From Megaustenia siamemsis (taxonomy: Eukaryota; Mollusca; Gastropoda; Stylommatophora; Ariophantidae), in the NCBI GenBank assembly GCA_032433765.1, contig JAVIAB010000051.1:146107568-146171567 (forward strand): a DNA stretch of 64,000 nucleotides. Direction: 5' to 3'. Within the stretch, counting starts at the first letter, position 1. The number at the start of each line of letters is the position of its first letter. The notes under the pieces were generated by a model. The model saw only the letters and a program-made list of their open reading frames with translations. It was not told where the DNA came from and did not search any database. Shown one piece after another: positions 55,183 to 64,000 of the stretch. The translations under genes and the position numbers were made by a program.

Positions 55183-56641
55183 CTATCTATTGACCTTTCG
55201 AGCCGTAACCGGCCCATAGGGCGTAGACCAAGATACACCTTCTCCTATATGAATTTTTGTTCTAGCAGTTTTCTTTTAAAGATATTTTATCAAATCTCGC
55301 CATCTGTCTCTGTTCTGTGCAAGCAGTTCTATCTCATTGAGGGAGCCGATTCCTGCTGCTCTTGCCTCTCTCATCAATGTTCTTCTCAGTGTCTCCCTGG
55401 GTCTTCCTCTTTTTCTTTTACCTGTTGTTTCCCATATGAGGGCTTGCTTTGCTATTCGATTATTATCTCTTCTCATCACATGTCCAACGTATGACCATCG
55501 TCTTTTCTTTATTACTGAAGATATTAGTGGTTGATTGGCGATTTCTCTAATTTCCTCGTTTGTTTTGAATTCGTTCCATTCTATACCAAGTATTTTCCTT
55601 AGACATTTATTTTCGAATGCGTTCAACTTTGTTTCTATATCTCTTGTTGTTTTCCAGCTTTCACACGCATACGTAAGGGTTGATAGTACATTTGATTTGA
55701 ATAGCCTAAGTTTTGTGTTTGTGCTAATGAGTTTTGATTTCCACAACTTTTCAAGGCTTCTGAAAGACATTGCTGCTTTAGCCAGTCTGATTCTAATTTC
55801 TTTGCTCGTATCCCCTTCTCGATCAATGTGACTTCCAAGATAGATAAAGTGATCGATCTCTTCTACTGGTTTGTTTTCCATGTATATTTTGTCACTTGTT
55901 GGAATTAAACTTTTCATGACTTTAGTCTTTTCATGATTGACCTCAAGCCCAATTTTGCTGGCTATTGATGATAGTTCATTTGTGTTTTCCTGCATCGTTT
56001 TTATCTGACTGCTGATGAGAACTATGTCATCAGCAAAGTCGAGGTCCTCCAAATGGTCTCCTTGTATCCATTCGATGCCTTTATTACCAGTGCAGCATTT
56101 CTTCATTATGAAGTCCATAACAATTCCAAATAACAAGGGCGATAAAATACATCCTTGTTTAACCCCAGTTTCTATTGGGAAACATTCGCTCAGTCCTTCC
56201 TCTGTTCGAACTGCACATGTGTAACCATCATACATGTCTTTGATAATATTTATGATTTTGATGGTAAACCATATTGCTTCAGAATTTTCCACAAAGAATC
56301 TCTATGAATACTATCAAATGCTTTTTTGAAGTCGATGAAGTTAAGTACAAAAGGTTTTTGCTTTTCAATGTGTTCCTCCAATATAAGTCGTAGAGTGAAA
56401 ATGTGGTCAAGACAGCTTCTCCCTTTTCTAAACCCAGCCTGTTCTTCACGCATTACTGTATCTATTGAATCCTTTATTCTATTTAGGATGATTTTACAGA
56501 ATAACTTTGAGGCAACTGACAAAAGTGTCACGCCTCTCCAGTTGTTACAATCTCTAAGATTGCCCTTTTTTGGGATCTTAACAATGATTCCTTTTTTCCA
56601 TTTATGAGGCGTCTTCTCTGTTTTCCAAATGATGTTGAACA
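55183..56641 (-). mobile_element. 5'-truncated RTE-like element with perfect 12-bp TSD
   Basis: 1459 bases between GATATACCATAT at 55171-55182 and 56642-56653. It begins on the minus strand within the RT N-terminal part (KTEKTPHKWKKGIIVKIPKK) and ends in 3' UTR plus a short TAGA tail. Fragments of the same family are at 1-153 and 8155-8960. Confidence 0.95.
55276..56640 (-). pseudogene. RT ORF of the 55183-56641 element, one frameshift
   Basis: Two frames (56250-56640 and 55276-56292) together give RT motifs in order: CNNWRGVTLLSVASKLFCKI, AGFRKGRSCLDHIFTLR, motif A FIDFKKAFDSIHRDSLW, motif B GVKQGCILSPLLFGIVMD, motif C LDFADDIVLIS, FIYLGSHIDREG, then ALTYACESW-type, GHVMRRDNNRI, GKRKRGRPRETLRRTLM and NRDRWRDLIKYL. 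The only break is a shift near 56270, between QYGLPSK and INIIKDMYDG. The endonuclease is missing because of 5' truncation. Confidence 0.92.
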
Positions 56642-56653
56642 GATATACCATAT

Positions 56654-56825
56654 AAAACAAAACAAAACAAAATACTTTCAGAAAATACATCATCAAAAAT
56701 AATAAATAAACACGTTACATTAGTATCAATGTATTTTAATTACTTATAATTATAATGAATACGATGAGCAAATGAGGACAAGGAGAGCAATGGCCCAGAA
56801 GTAAAGGTTGCATTCATATTGTATA
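56654..56825. other. short AT-rich spacer
   Basis: Begins with (AAAAC)n-like words. No feature is supported. Confidence 0.4.
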
Positions 56826-57250
56826 AAGTGGACAAAGAAGAAAATTGCCAGGGTAGTTAATGATCTTGTTTACATTGGACAAAGAAAGTAATGGCCAGGA
56901 TAGTTAATGATATTGTCTAAAGTGGAAAAAGAAAGTACTGTTCGAGGTAGTTAATGATATTGTCTAAAGTGGAAAAAGAAAGTACTGTTCGAGGTAGTTA
57001 ATGATATTGTCTAAAGTGGACAAAGAAAGCAATGGCCAGGATAGTTAATGATATTGTCTAAAGTGGACAAAGAAAGCAATGGCCATGATAGTTAATGGAT
57101 ATTGTCTAAAATGGACAACGAAAGCAATGGCCAGGATAGTTAATGATATTGTCTAAAATGGACAAAGAAAGCAATGGCCAGGGTAGTTATTGATCTTGTC
57201 TAACTCGAACAAAGAAAGTAATAACCCAGGTAGTTAATGTTCTTGTCTGA
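56826..57250. repeat. 48-bp minisatellite, ~9 copies
   Basis: AAAGTGGACAAAGAAAGCAA + TGGCCAGGATAGTTAATGAT + ATTGTCTA. Two neighbouring units carry TACTGTTCGAGG instead of CAATGGCCAGG. The edge units are diverged. Confidence 0.94.
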
Positions 57251-57534
57251 TGAGGAAAACAATTAGAATTTGTTCACAGTCGATGGCTTCTCGTTTTACC
57301 CAGCATTACATGAGACAGAAAATCGGTTCTAGAGTAATAGTGACCACCCTATCCAAAGATTTTCTGAGTTTGATATATATATAGAGGAACTAACACCTTA
57401 ACCTGTTTATGTCAAAGTAATTTCACCGTTGTTTCATTCCCTCTTTCTAACGGCTACTTGTTTACACATTTAGAAATGTAATCAGGAATAATGTTTCTAT
57501 AAGTTCTACCTATGTGTATGTTAGAAACATATTC

Positions 57535-57735
57535 ATAGGGGGCTTGGTGGTTTAAAGGTAAGTTGTCAGCCTTTGGACAAAAAGACCCTGGGTTCAATCC
57601 ACAGCACATGGTGGGAATTTGTTTAAAGTCCTATTCGTGGCTTTTTCCTGGTATCTGTGAGATGTCTAGCCCTCTGGAAAAATGGCGAAAAACAGGAGGT
57701 TACATGTGAAGACAAATAATAATAAATGATTATTA
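57535..57735 (+). mobile_element. tRNA-derived SINE, second family
   Basis: GGGGGCTTGGTGGTTTAAAGG is an A-box region and CCCTGGGTTCAATCC holds a B box, ~55 bases apart. The body (GTCCTATTCGTGGCTTTTTC, CTGGTATCTGTGAGATGTC) is unlike the main family. It ends in AAATAATAATAAATGATTATTA. Confidence 0.72.
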
Positions 57736-57749
57736 AAATAAGGGAAACT

Positions 57750-58195
57750 TACGAGGCGATAGTTCAGTGAATCATTTCAGGGGAAGAGCTATTTGAAAAA
57801 AAAAACACTAGGAGAAAAATCACAAATAATCAACAACAGAAACAAAAATAACGAACAAAAAATGTCCCAAAGCAGGATCGTACCAGTACACCGCGACACA
57901 GAGATTTGCCACGAGAACAACCAAACGCTAGCGCACACGGCCAACTCAAGTACCCAAAAAGATAGCTGTCATTGGCGATGTCTTTCACGCATGTGTACTC
58001 ATGATTATGGAGCATAGGGTTACAATCACAGCTCGGGAATAAATTGTATGTATTTTCCTATTGAGACAAGTATATTCCGGATAGGGTAGGGCTGGATACT
58101 TGTGCTGCAGACAAACAGTTATAGGACAAAACAGCACGAATAGCAGTTTCCAGTGGTTTAGACTGGAGACAAATAATAATAAATGAATTATGGAG
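57750..58195 (+). mobile_element. probable second copy of the second SINE family, with inserted sequence
   Basis: AGGCGATAGTTCAGTGAATC looks like an A-box region. AGCATAGGGTTACAATCACA (58011) could be its B box, ~250 bases later, implying an insertion. The end GGAGACAAATAATAATAAATG copies the tail at 57705. Weaker than the copy at 57535. Confidence 0.4.
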
Positions 58196-58417
58196 GGAAC
58201 TTTCTAAGATATATGTTTACAAAATTCTCGGAAAAGCGCACGTTAAAGTGCAATTCACAGTCAAAAAGAGTTGACAAAAAATAGCCTCCGTGATGGGAGA
58301 AAAATTTTTAAGCAAATCTACAAATTCATGCCGAATACGGATGTGCCGGGCCGACATGAGTATATATCGCGGCTATGTCGTAACTAGCGACACAATGCAT
58401 CCACGCCCACTTAACAG

Positions 58418-58520
58418 TTAATAACTATAACTATAAATATAACTATTAAATATAAATATAAATATAACTATAAATATAATTATAATTATAAATATAACTA
58501 TAAATATAACTATTAAATAA
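58418..58520. repeat. (AACTATAAATAT)n simple repeat
   Basis: Short irregular TATAAATATAACTA words for ~100 bases. Confidence 0.92.
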
Positions 58521-58557
58521 ATTCTTAGCAGAAAAAAGGAGAACTATATTCAGAGCT

Positions 58558-58975
58558 TTCCCACATTAATACTACACAACACCCACATTAATGGATCGGG
58601 CGGACAGCATCAATGCCCTCCGAGATGTGGGAAGAGCGCAGGACTTCGACAAACACAGATCCACGTCACTTCTTCGGATGATGGAAATGGGAGTTAAGAT
58701 GGCCACAGCCAGAAATGTGACACTTAGTGGCCGTGTAAGAAGACTTATCAACCAACATAGAACTGGAGTCGTCAGTCGCTGGACACTGAGGGAATTGCTG
58801 AGGAGGGGATCTAAGCACCTATGGACATGTTCGGAGTGCAATGATGATGACCCGCAAATAACTCAATAACACCCACATTAATACTACACAACACCAACAT
58901 TAATACTACACAACGCCCACATTAATACTACACAACACCCACATTAACACTAGTACTAAAATAGCCAAGAATAAA
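58558..58975. repeat. 22-bp CACCCACATTAATACTACAC array around an RNase H fragment
   Basis: One and a half units lie left of 58592 and about five right of 58866. The retroelement fragment at 58593-58868 lies between them, so either it inserted or the array grew from its edge. Confidence 0.85.
58591..58869 (+). pseudogene. C-terminal fragment downstream of RNase H (same family as 62796-64000)
   Basis: A 92-codon frame reads MDRADSINALRDVGRAQDFD, RSTSLLRMMEMGVKMATARN, SGRVRRLINQHRTGVVSR and KHLWTCSECNDDDPQIT. It is nearly the same as the 62796-63075 region of the right-edge LINE. SECN and the QHRTG block suit a C-terminal Cys-containing tail. The first Met is arbitrary because the protein continues upstream in the full copy. 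3' end: CAAATAACTCAATAAC. Confidence 0.85.
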
Positions 58976-59103
58976 GATGTACCAACTAATATTTGACTAG
59001 AAGACCAGTGATTATACAAAATAAGAGGATTCCCTACAGCATCTCGTATAATGTGATGAAATGAAATAAACTTAGCTTTACTAATCCAACCAAAATTTGA
59101 TGG
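58976..59103 (-). other. leader region next to a diverged LTR
   Basis: On the minus strand, directly after the LTR end, ATTTTGGTTGGATTAG lies where the 36074 element has its PBS-like site. The leader runs ~120 bases before the 22-bp array. Confidence 0.4.
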
Positions 59104-60576
59104 TGTAAAAGTTGGCGATTAATATTTTACCTTTATATTATTATTCACAGCACAGCACATTTATAGTTAACACCATTAATCATCACAGACTATTCTCAGT
59201 CATAATACATAATTAAGTTTATTGATCTCTAACTTGGCACGTGATACATAATAGTGGAAGCCATTTTCTTAGAATTACTGTTCTTTAATTCTGGACATAC
59301 AGAGGTTACCATTGGTGATTATGTGATGTCCATAAGTAAAATTTAATAAAACATAATTAAACATTAATCTCTCTCACAACTTACTTACAACTTTGTTCTC
59401 TGAAGCACAACTTTGGAAACACTCTCAAAAACACTTTCACAACTAAATGTTCATTGTGTTCTAATTCACTTGTTCTGGTTTTGTCTACTGCTCAACTAAT
59501 TTCCTAAGTCACTGTTATCTTTTCCTATGTTCTCTACTCTAAGCTTGACTAGTCCACATTTATGATTCTAACTGCTTCTTACTACTCTCTAGTCTGTTCT
59601 TTTATAACTTCTCAAGTAGCTTACAAATCCAAACAGCTAACTGTCTGGCTGACTGTTTTAATTTGCATGCCTAACTATGGAAATTCCTAACTTCTAACTA
59701 ATTCTGTTTTCCTCCTAACTACTTTTCCTGACTTTCAATTCCTAACTACTTCTCTGTCCTGAAAAGCGGGCCTAACTCTTGGAGATTCCTAACTACTTTC
59801 TGACTTGAATTGTGGTCCTAACTTTCTTGTCTAATCTAAGTTGTGTACCTAACTGCTTGTCGGTTCTGAATTACGGCCCTAACTATTGGAAATTCTTAAC
59901 TACTTGCCTCTTCTGAATTGCGGGCCTAACTACTTAAAACCTATTGTGTTGAAGCTTAAATACCCAACCACAACTTTGCGCGTGGAATATCTGCAGCCAA
60001 TTAATTTGTCGCAATTGTCGCGAAGTGACAATTTTCAATCCCTCCCCCCGACCAATCAGAGTCCACAATCCTAAGTCACATCTGACCCAGAGCTGACCTA
60101 TGCCTCAGACTTTTACAACAACAAGTTGTTTATGTGACTCCAATATAACCTAGTTTGGCCTTTTCTGAGTTTCAAAATAATGTTTACTTCATGACTTTTA
60201 CCTGTCCTGGAAGTTGTTTGTCAACTTATTTATCTGACGGTCAAGCCATGCGTTTATCCACACTTCCACAACAACTGCTTGGGAAAATTTACATTCTCCC
60301 GAAACTTGTTATGTCCGAGTATTATTCTGCACCCTTCCTTCATCCCCACTATAGTTCTCGGCTTTGTCCACTACCCGCTATGAACTTCCATTGCCTTCGT
60401 ACAACTTGTTATTCTGTCACTAACACTGATGACCGTTATTCTGTCACTAACACTGATGACCGTTATTCTGTCACTAACACTGATGACCGTTAATCTATGC
60501 TACTGTTATAGTCTGTTAAGAAATGGGTACCGGATGAGTTACCTGCCCCATACTTTCATTCACCTATACTGTTACA
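59104..60576 (-). repeat. diverged LTR related to the 36074-43065 element
   Basis: On the minus strand it starts TGTAACAGTATAGG and ends CAACTTTTACA (TG...CA). It matches the other LTRs in order: GCAGGTAACTCATCCGGTAC against GCAGGTAATTTAGTCGTTAC; AATAACAAGTTGTA; CAGTTGTTGTGGAAGTG; AATAAAC poly-A signal (58-59 kb side, 59218-59223); GTTCTGGACAT(G/T) and ATGATTATG words. At 1473 bp it is longer. It holds a local 27-bp triplication (60405-60490) and a CCTAACTACTT-rich part (59690-59935). No partner LTR was found, so it is a solo LTR or the end of a truncated element. Confidence 0.65.
60405..60490. repeat. 27-bp x3 repeat inside the diverged LTR
   Basis: TTATTCTGTCACTAACACTG + ATGACCG occurs three times without change. 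The other LTR family members lack it. Confidence 0.95.
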
Positions 60577-60896
60577 ATGGAGCCAGTGCTCGTCTTCGCT
60601 ATTAACACCCATTCGCAAACTAGAGAGTCAGGTACCCATTTTTCTACTGTTTTAGTCGATTGGAGAGTGTCAGACTGGAAAAGATCTACAATGATTTCAT
60701 CTACAAATGCAGCCTTCACCATGACAGTGATGATGCTGTCGTGACAGAAAAAATTACTCATTCTGCATTACCTGTGCCGTCCCAAACTCGTCGCCTCAGA
60801 GCTAGGCCATTTCTATTCCGGACTTGGTCAAAGCAGCTGGAAGTTGAGTCCTTTTATTCTTATGCTATGTATTATAATGTTTTGATATCTAATTAA
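60577..60896. other. unassigned stretch with a 78-codon frame
   Basis: The plus-strand frame 60660-60896 (MESVRLEKIYNDFIYKCSLH...) is not recognised. It lies directly upstream of the GAGCCGAAACG-type element and may belong to the same unit. Confidence 0.35.
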
Positions 60897-61034
60897 TAGT
60901 TAGCTATGTAGGGTTAATTTTATTTACTTACATATCTGTGTATGTGCTGTTTATTTTCTCCTGCTGAAGGCCTAATGAGTCGCAGCGTCGTTCGATTGTG
61001 TGTTGTTCATTATTTATGTGAAGTTGTACCTTAG
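60897..61034 (+). mobile_element. short interspersed element with the GAGCCGAAACG core (copy 4), cut by a SINE
   Basis: TTAGCTATGTAGGGTTAATT, TACTTACATATCTGTGTATG, TCCTGCTGAAGGCCTAATGA + GTCGCAGCGTCGTTCGATTG. It continues at 62100 (AAGTTGTACCCTTACCATT) after a SINE. The core here reads GAGTCGCAGCG in place of GAGCCGAAACG. Confidence 0.7.
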
Positions 61035-61074
61035 TAAAGTAAAGAGCCCCGTCACGCCAAGTGACATTTAGGAC

Positions 61075-61879
61075 AGTGGCGTATGCTGGTTTTGGGATCT
61101 GGGCTACCGCTGACATAATAAATAAAGACATACATTATATTCAGTTGGATAACATTTGCTAATGACATCACTACATTTTAAATTACTTACTTATTTATAT
61201 GTAAACTCTATCCGTCTTGTTTGGGACGAAAATGTCTCGATGAATTTGTCATTGAAAGTACTGTTGGGTTGGTTTCTAAGTTTCTGAAGGAATGATTTCT
61301 CAATGGACATTATTGCCAAACCAGATAAGCGTTCTTGTGTCTGAGTTGAGCGACAATAAGATTTGATTCTCTTGAGGGCAGAAAAATGTCTTTCTACAGA
61401 TGCTGATACGCATAACGTAGTTATAAATAGGTTAGGAGTTACGGTAATCAGGCATAGTTTCACTTTCACTTTGTGACGATTCTGATTGGCTAGAGCTAAA
61501 AAAAACCCATGAAACAGCATTAGTATAGAGGTAGCTTATCCGTATTATTTTGACGGGAATTTTTGAATGCCAAGGTCATTAATTCAAAGTCGGAGAGATG
61601 AAAAATGTACCGCTGCTGATTAGCGGTTTCATGTACAATTTTTTATAGTAGTTTCGGTCTCATTCACAAACGTTATAGTGGCCATAGTAAAACCTTGCTT
61701 TAATAAATACAAATCAAAGCAAATAAATCATATTGACCTACAAAATGTGTAATAGAATATTCGAAAATTTGTAATATAATTATGAAAAAAAAATAAATAA
61801 ATTATCATTTCCTTTTGTATTTCGTTAATATTTTCAGGCTACCGGCGGTAGCTGCGGTAGCATAGAGAAAACGCCACTG
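61075..61879 (-). mobile_element. 805-bp hAT element with TIRs, internally deleted
   Basis: The ends are CAGTGGCGTATGCTG at 61075 and the inverse of GCATAGAGAAAACGCCACTG at 61860-61879; both begin CAGTGGCGT when read inward. The inner ends share GCTACCGC. 8-bp flanks ATTTAGGA / GTATAGGG match the SINE consensus (GTATAGG) imperfectly, as expected for an old 8-bp TSD. CAGTGGCG termini with an 8-bp TSD are the hAT pattern. Only ~110 codons of transposase remain. Confidence 0.88.
61191..61520 (-). CDS. hAT transposase C-terminal dimerisation domain, partial
   Basis: The frame ends with FSSQTRRIEFTYK and stop. It contains CVSASVERHFSALKRIKSYC, RSTQTQERLSGLAIMSIEKS and FNDKFIETFSSQ. SASVER.FSALKRIK followed by QERLSGLA.MSIEK is the conserved C-terminal hAT dimerisation region (ZMYM1-like transposases). 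The first Met and the ~30 residues before are not conserved and are probably read-through. All catalytic DDE parts and the zinc finger are missing, so it cannot move the element. The domain alone could still bind an intact transposase. Confidence 0.88.
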   Translation of the reverse strand: MLFHGFFLALANQNRHKVKVKLCLITVTPNLFITTLCVSASVERHFSALKRIKSYCRSTQTQERLSGLAIMSIEKSFLQKLRNQPNSTFNDKFIETFSSQTRRIEFTYK

Positions 61880-62113
61880 GTATAGGGAATGTGGTGTTAT
61901 GAGACCATAATTTTTATGGACCTTCGGCATGTGATTTTTGGGGTAAAATAGCCAGTAATACGCCCGTGTCGATTTACTTTACCAGCAAAAATCAGCTTCC
62001 CATTTAAGGCTGCATGAACCCGGAAGCCATCGGTCAGGATCGAACCCGACCTCTTGTACGTTGTAGTCCAGTTCACTAACCACTGAGCTATCGCGGCTCA
62101 AGTTGTACCCTTA

Positions 62114-62448
62114 CCATTTATTAATATATTTTTAAAATTTCTTCTTTATAATGTACTTTACTGCAGTTTCGCATCTTGATGAATTTATATGCTTTTCTAT
62201 ACCTTGATCCTCGAGACAAATAAAGAAATGTTTAGAATATATACCGAATTAGAAACTTTATAAACGTCCAAACACTTAATATATAATTTGGAAAAAGACA
62301 AATTAGCTATGCACTTTTGTAAAGAATGTAAGAAATAAATAAAAGTATGTAACAACCAGGCGTAGGCTTAAAGTGCATGACAACTCATGTAGAGCTAAAA
62401 TACTGGACATCGATCCAAGGTGTATGTAACCGGTCACACAGTTTTTGT
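62114..62448. other. end of the interspersed element and AT-rich stretch
   Basis: ACCATTTATTAATATATTTT continues the interspersed element interrupted at 61034. The remainder to 62448 has no supported feature. Confidence 0.4.
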
Positions 62449-62590
62449 AACAAGGGTATCTAGAGTGCTTTTAACAGCTTGTGGATCTAGAGTGGTTGTA
62501 ACGGGTTGTTGATCTAGAGTGGTTGTAACGGATTGTAGATCTAGAGTGCTTGTAACAGATAGTGGATCTTGTGTGGTTGAAACTGGGTGT
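62449..62590. repeat. 27-bp repeat, ~5 copies
   Basis: TTGTGGATCTAGAGTGGTTG + TAACGGG, with degenerate edge units. Confidence 0.9.
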
Positions 62591-62756
62591 AGACTTGAAT
62601 AAAGAAGAAGATATCAACGACATGGTAACATTTAAGAAACCAGCAATTATCTGTCAACAAAGAGAAAGAGGAGATATGATGAACAATTGTAAGGAATGAG
62701 CAAAAAATACCATCATAGAGCAAGGAGAGGAAGAATGATGAAATGGAAAGTTATTG

Positions 62757-62795
62757 ATTGATTGAGTTATTGAGTTATTGAGTTATTTTCGGGTC
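62757..62795 (-). repeat. (AATAACTC)n tail of the right-edge LINE
   Basis: On minus, AATAACTCAATAACTCAATA + ACTCAAT follows the C-terminal stop region. The 58591 copy has a single AATAACTCAATAAC at the same place. Confidence 0.7.
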
Positions 62796-64000
62796 ATCAT
62801 CATTGCACTCCGAACATGCCCATAGGTGCTCAGATCCCCTCGTCAGCAATTTCCTCAGTGTTCAGCGACTGACGACTCCAGTTCTGTGTTGGTTGATAAG
62901 TCTTCTTACACGGCCACCAAGTTTCTCATTTCTGGCTGTGCCCATCTTAACTCCCATTTCCATCATCCGAAGAAGTGACGTGGATCTGTGTTTGTCGAAG
63001 TCCTGTGCTCTTCCCACATCTCGGAGGGCATTGATGATGTCCGCCCGATCCATTGGTTGCCCGTCCTCAACGACAGCGCAGCTAGCCAACCTGTCCGATC
63101 TTTCATTACCCCGTACTCCCGCATATCCAGGGACATAGACAAAGGTGACCTTACGTACTTTGGATTTATGCAACGACTCTACCCATTGAATGCGTACAGA
63201 GCCCACATCCACATTTTTTTATCATGCTCACCGAATCACTCAGTATACATGCCTGGGTGTAGTCTTGCGACTATAACCATTTGAATGCCTTGGTCACTGC
63301 CATCACTTCCATTGTCATGCTACTCGTGGTCATGACGTATGCCCCACTGTCTTCTTTGACTATTCTGCCTGCCGAGCGTGCAGTAAATGCCAATCACTTA
63401 TTTGGTGTCGTCTTACAAATCCGTCTGTATATATGACTGCATCTTTCTCATCGGTATTATCGCAGATGAGAACGTTGACCTCAGCATTAACCACGACCGG
63501 GTTCTGTTCCCTACTTTTCCTGTCGAGTGTGACAATACATGAGAAAGTCCCCTTGAATGACGTAGGCACCGGTATCCACTCCTCACCAACGCTGATATTG
63601 GTAAGCCCACAGACCTGTTTGATGACATCTTCTGCTCGGCCCACCCATGATTTGCCTCTTTTAAGCCTGGCACCTTTCCCTGTGTTGAGCACGTGGTGCA
63701 ATGGGTGCTCTTTATCTGTACTAATCTTTAGGTATGCTCGTGCACTCCAGATCTTGATTCTATTATCCATTGTAGGATAGTCAAGAAGATACCTCATTGC
63801 TACACAGGGAGTGTCCCTTGTACATCCCAAGATAATGCGCATGGCTTCATTTTGTATTTTCTCCAGCCTATCAAATTGAGTCTAGTTTGACAGTAAGACA
63901 TGCCAGGGCATACTCGATTAGTGCGAGGACTAATCCCTGGAACAGAAGAGTAAGTAAGTAGCCTCTGCTAGATGTTGGCAGCTGCCATGACCTTCAAGGC
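62796..64000 (-). pseudogene. LINE with RT C-terminal part and RNase H, extends past the right edge
   Basis: On minus: LVLALIEYALACLTVKLDS, NEAMRIILGCTRDTPCVAMR + YLLDYPTMDNRIKIW, VIYTDGFV (first RNase H motif, YTDGS in functional enzymes), SMTMEVMAVTKAFKWL (catalytic Glu), ILSDSVSMI (Asp), VTFVYVPGYAGVRGNERSDR + LASCAVVEDG (last Asp) and the C-terminal block ending at ~62796. Frames 63360-63842 and 62862-63212 are joined by a region with at least one shift and stops. The RNase H type puts it in the I/Jockey-like superfamilies, and the RT palm is outside the window. YTDGF instead of YTDGS and the breaks mean it is inactive. Confidence 0.85.

Larger units (their letters stand above)
61035..62099 (-). 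mobile_element. main-family SINE, split by a hAT element, TSD AAGTTGTACC(C)TTA
   Basis: The SINE 3' end lies at 61035-61066 (CGTCACGCCAAGTGAC on plus) and the rest at 61888-62099 (head GAGCCGCGATAGCTCAGTGG on minus, B box GGTTCGATCC, ending at ~62099). AAGTTGTACCTTA (61022-61034) and AAGTTGTACCCTTA (62100-62113) form the TSD. The hAT element interrupts the 3' part. Confidence 0.9.

Overview
No host protein-coding gene, rRNA or true tRNA gene could be recognised in this 64 kb window. It is AT-rich metazoan repeat DNA. Non-LTR retrotransposons with endonuclease-RT and RT-RNase H ORFs, tRNA-derived SINEs, a hAT transposon end and an LTR retrotransposon exclude a bacterium or phage. The mix fits an invertebrate, plausibly a mollusc or other lophotrochozoan, but the sequence alone does not fix the taxon.

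Layout. 0-3.3 kb: the 3' end of an RTE-like element (plus strand) abuts a second RTE-like element (minus strand) whose ORF is open over 2.7 kb. 3.3-9 kb: decayed RT fragments, an AT-rich 32-bp array and an old RTE copy split by a SINE. 9.4-20 kb: a fold-back element, then 24-, 38-, 47- and 48-bp arrays broken by retroelement insertions with clear target-site duplications (TSDs), then a 33-bp array made from the A-box part of a tRNA-derived SINE. 20-26.6 kb: an RNase H remnant, then a 14-bp satellite of over 350 units holding an RTE insertion. 26.6-35.6 kb: a 54-bp array with a long artefactual ORF, simple repeats, palindromic and GTTCG-rich arrays, and RT/RNase H remnants. 35.6-43.3 kb: a 7 kb LTR element (36074-43065) with LTRs, a poly-A signal, PBS- and PPT-like sites and a 4-bp TSD, but no recognisable pol, inserted into an RNase H remnant. 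44-54 kb: a decayed RNase H-type LINE in a GATGAT array, a 216-bp triplication, and a 28-bp array grown inside an RT reading frame. 54-64 kb: more SINEs, a 5'-truncated RTE copy with a perfect 12-bp TSD, a diverged LTR, a SINE split by a hAT element, and an RNase H-type LINE running off the right edge.

How it fits together. The parts record layered transposition. LINE-type elements supply RT; the SINEs have Pol III promoter boxes and presumably relied on such RT; the insertions date each other. A recurring theme is that several large tandem arrays visibly derive from a piece of a mobile element: a SINE A box, RT C-termini, and an RNase H linker. I found no gene system beyond selfish DNA; the most unusual object is the SINE A-box array at 17701-19251.
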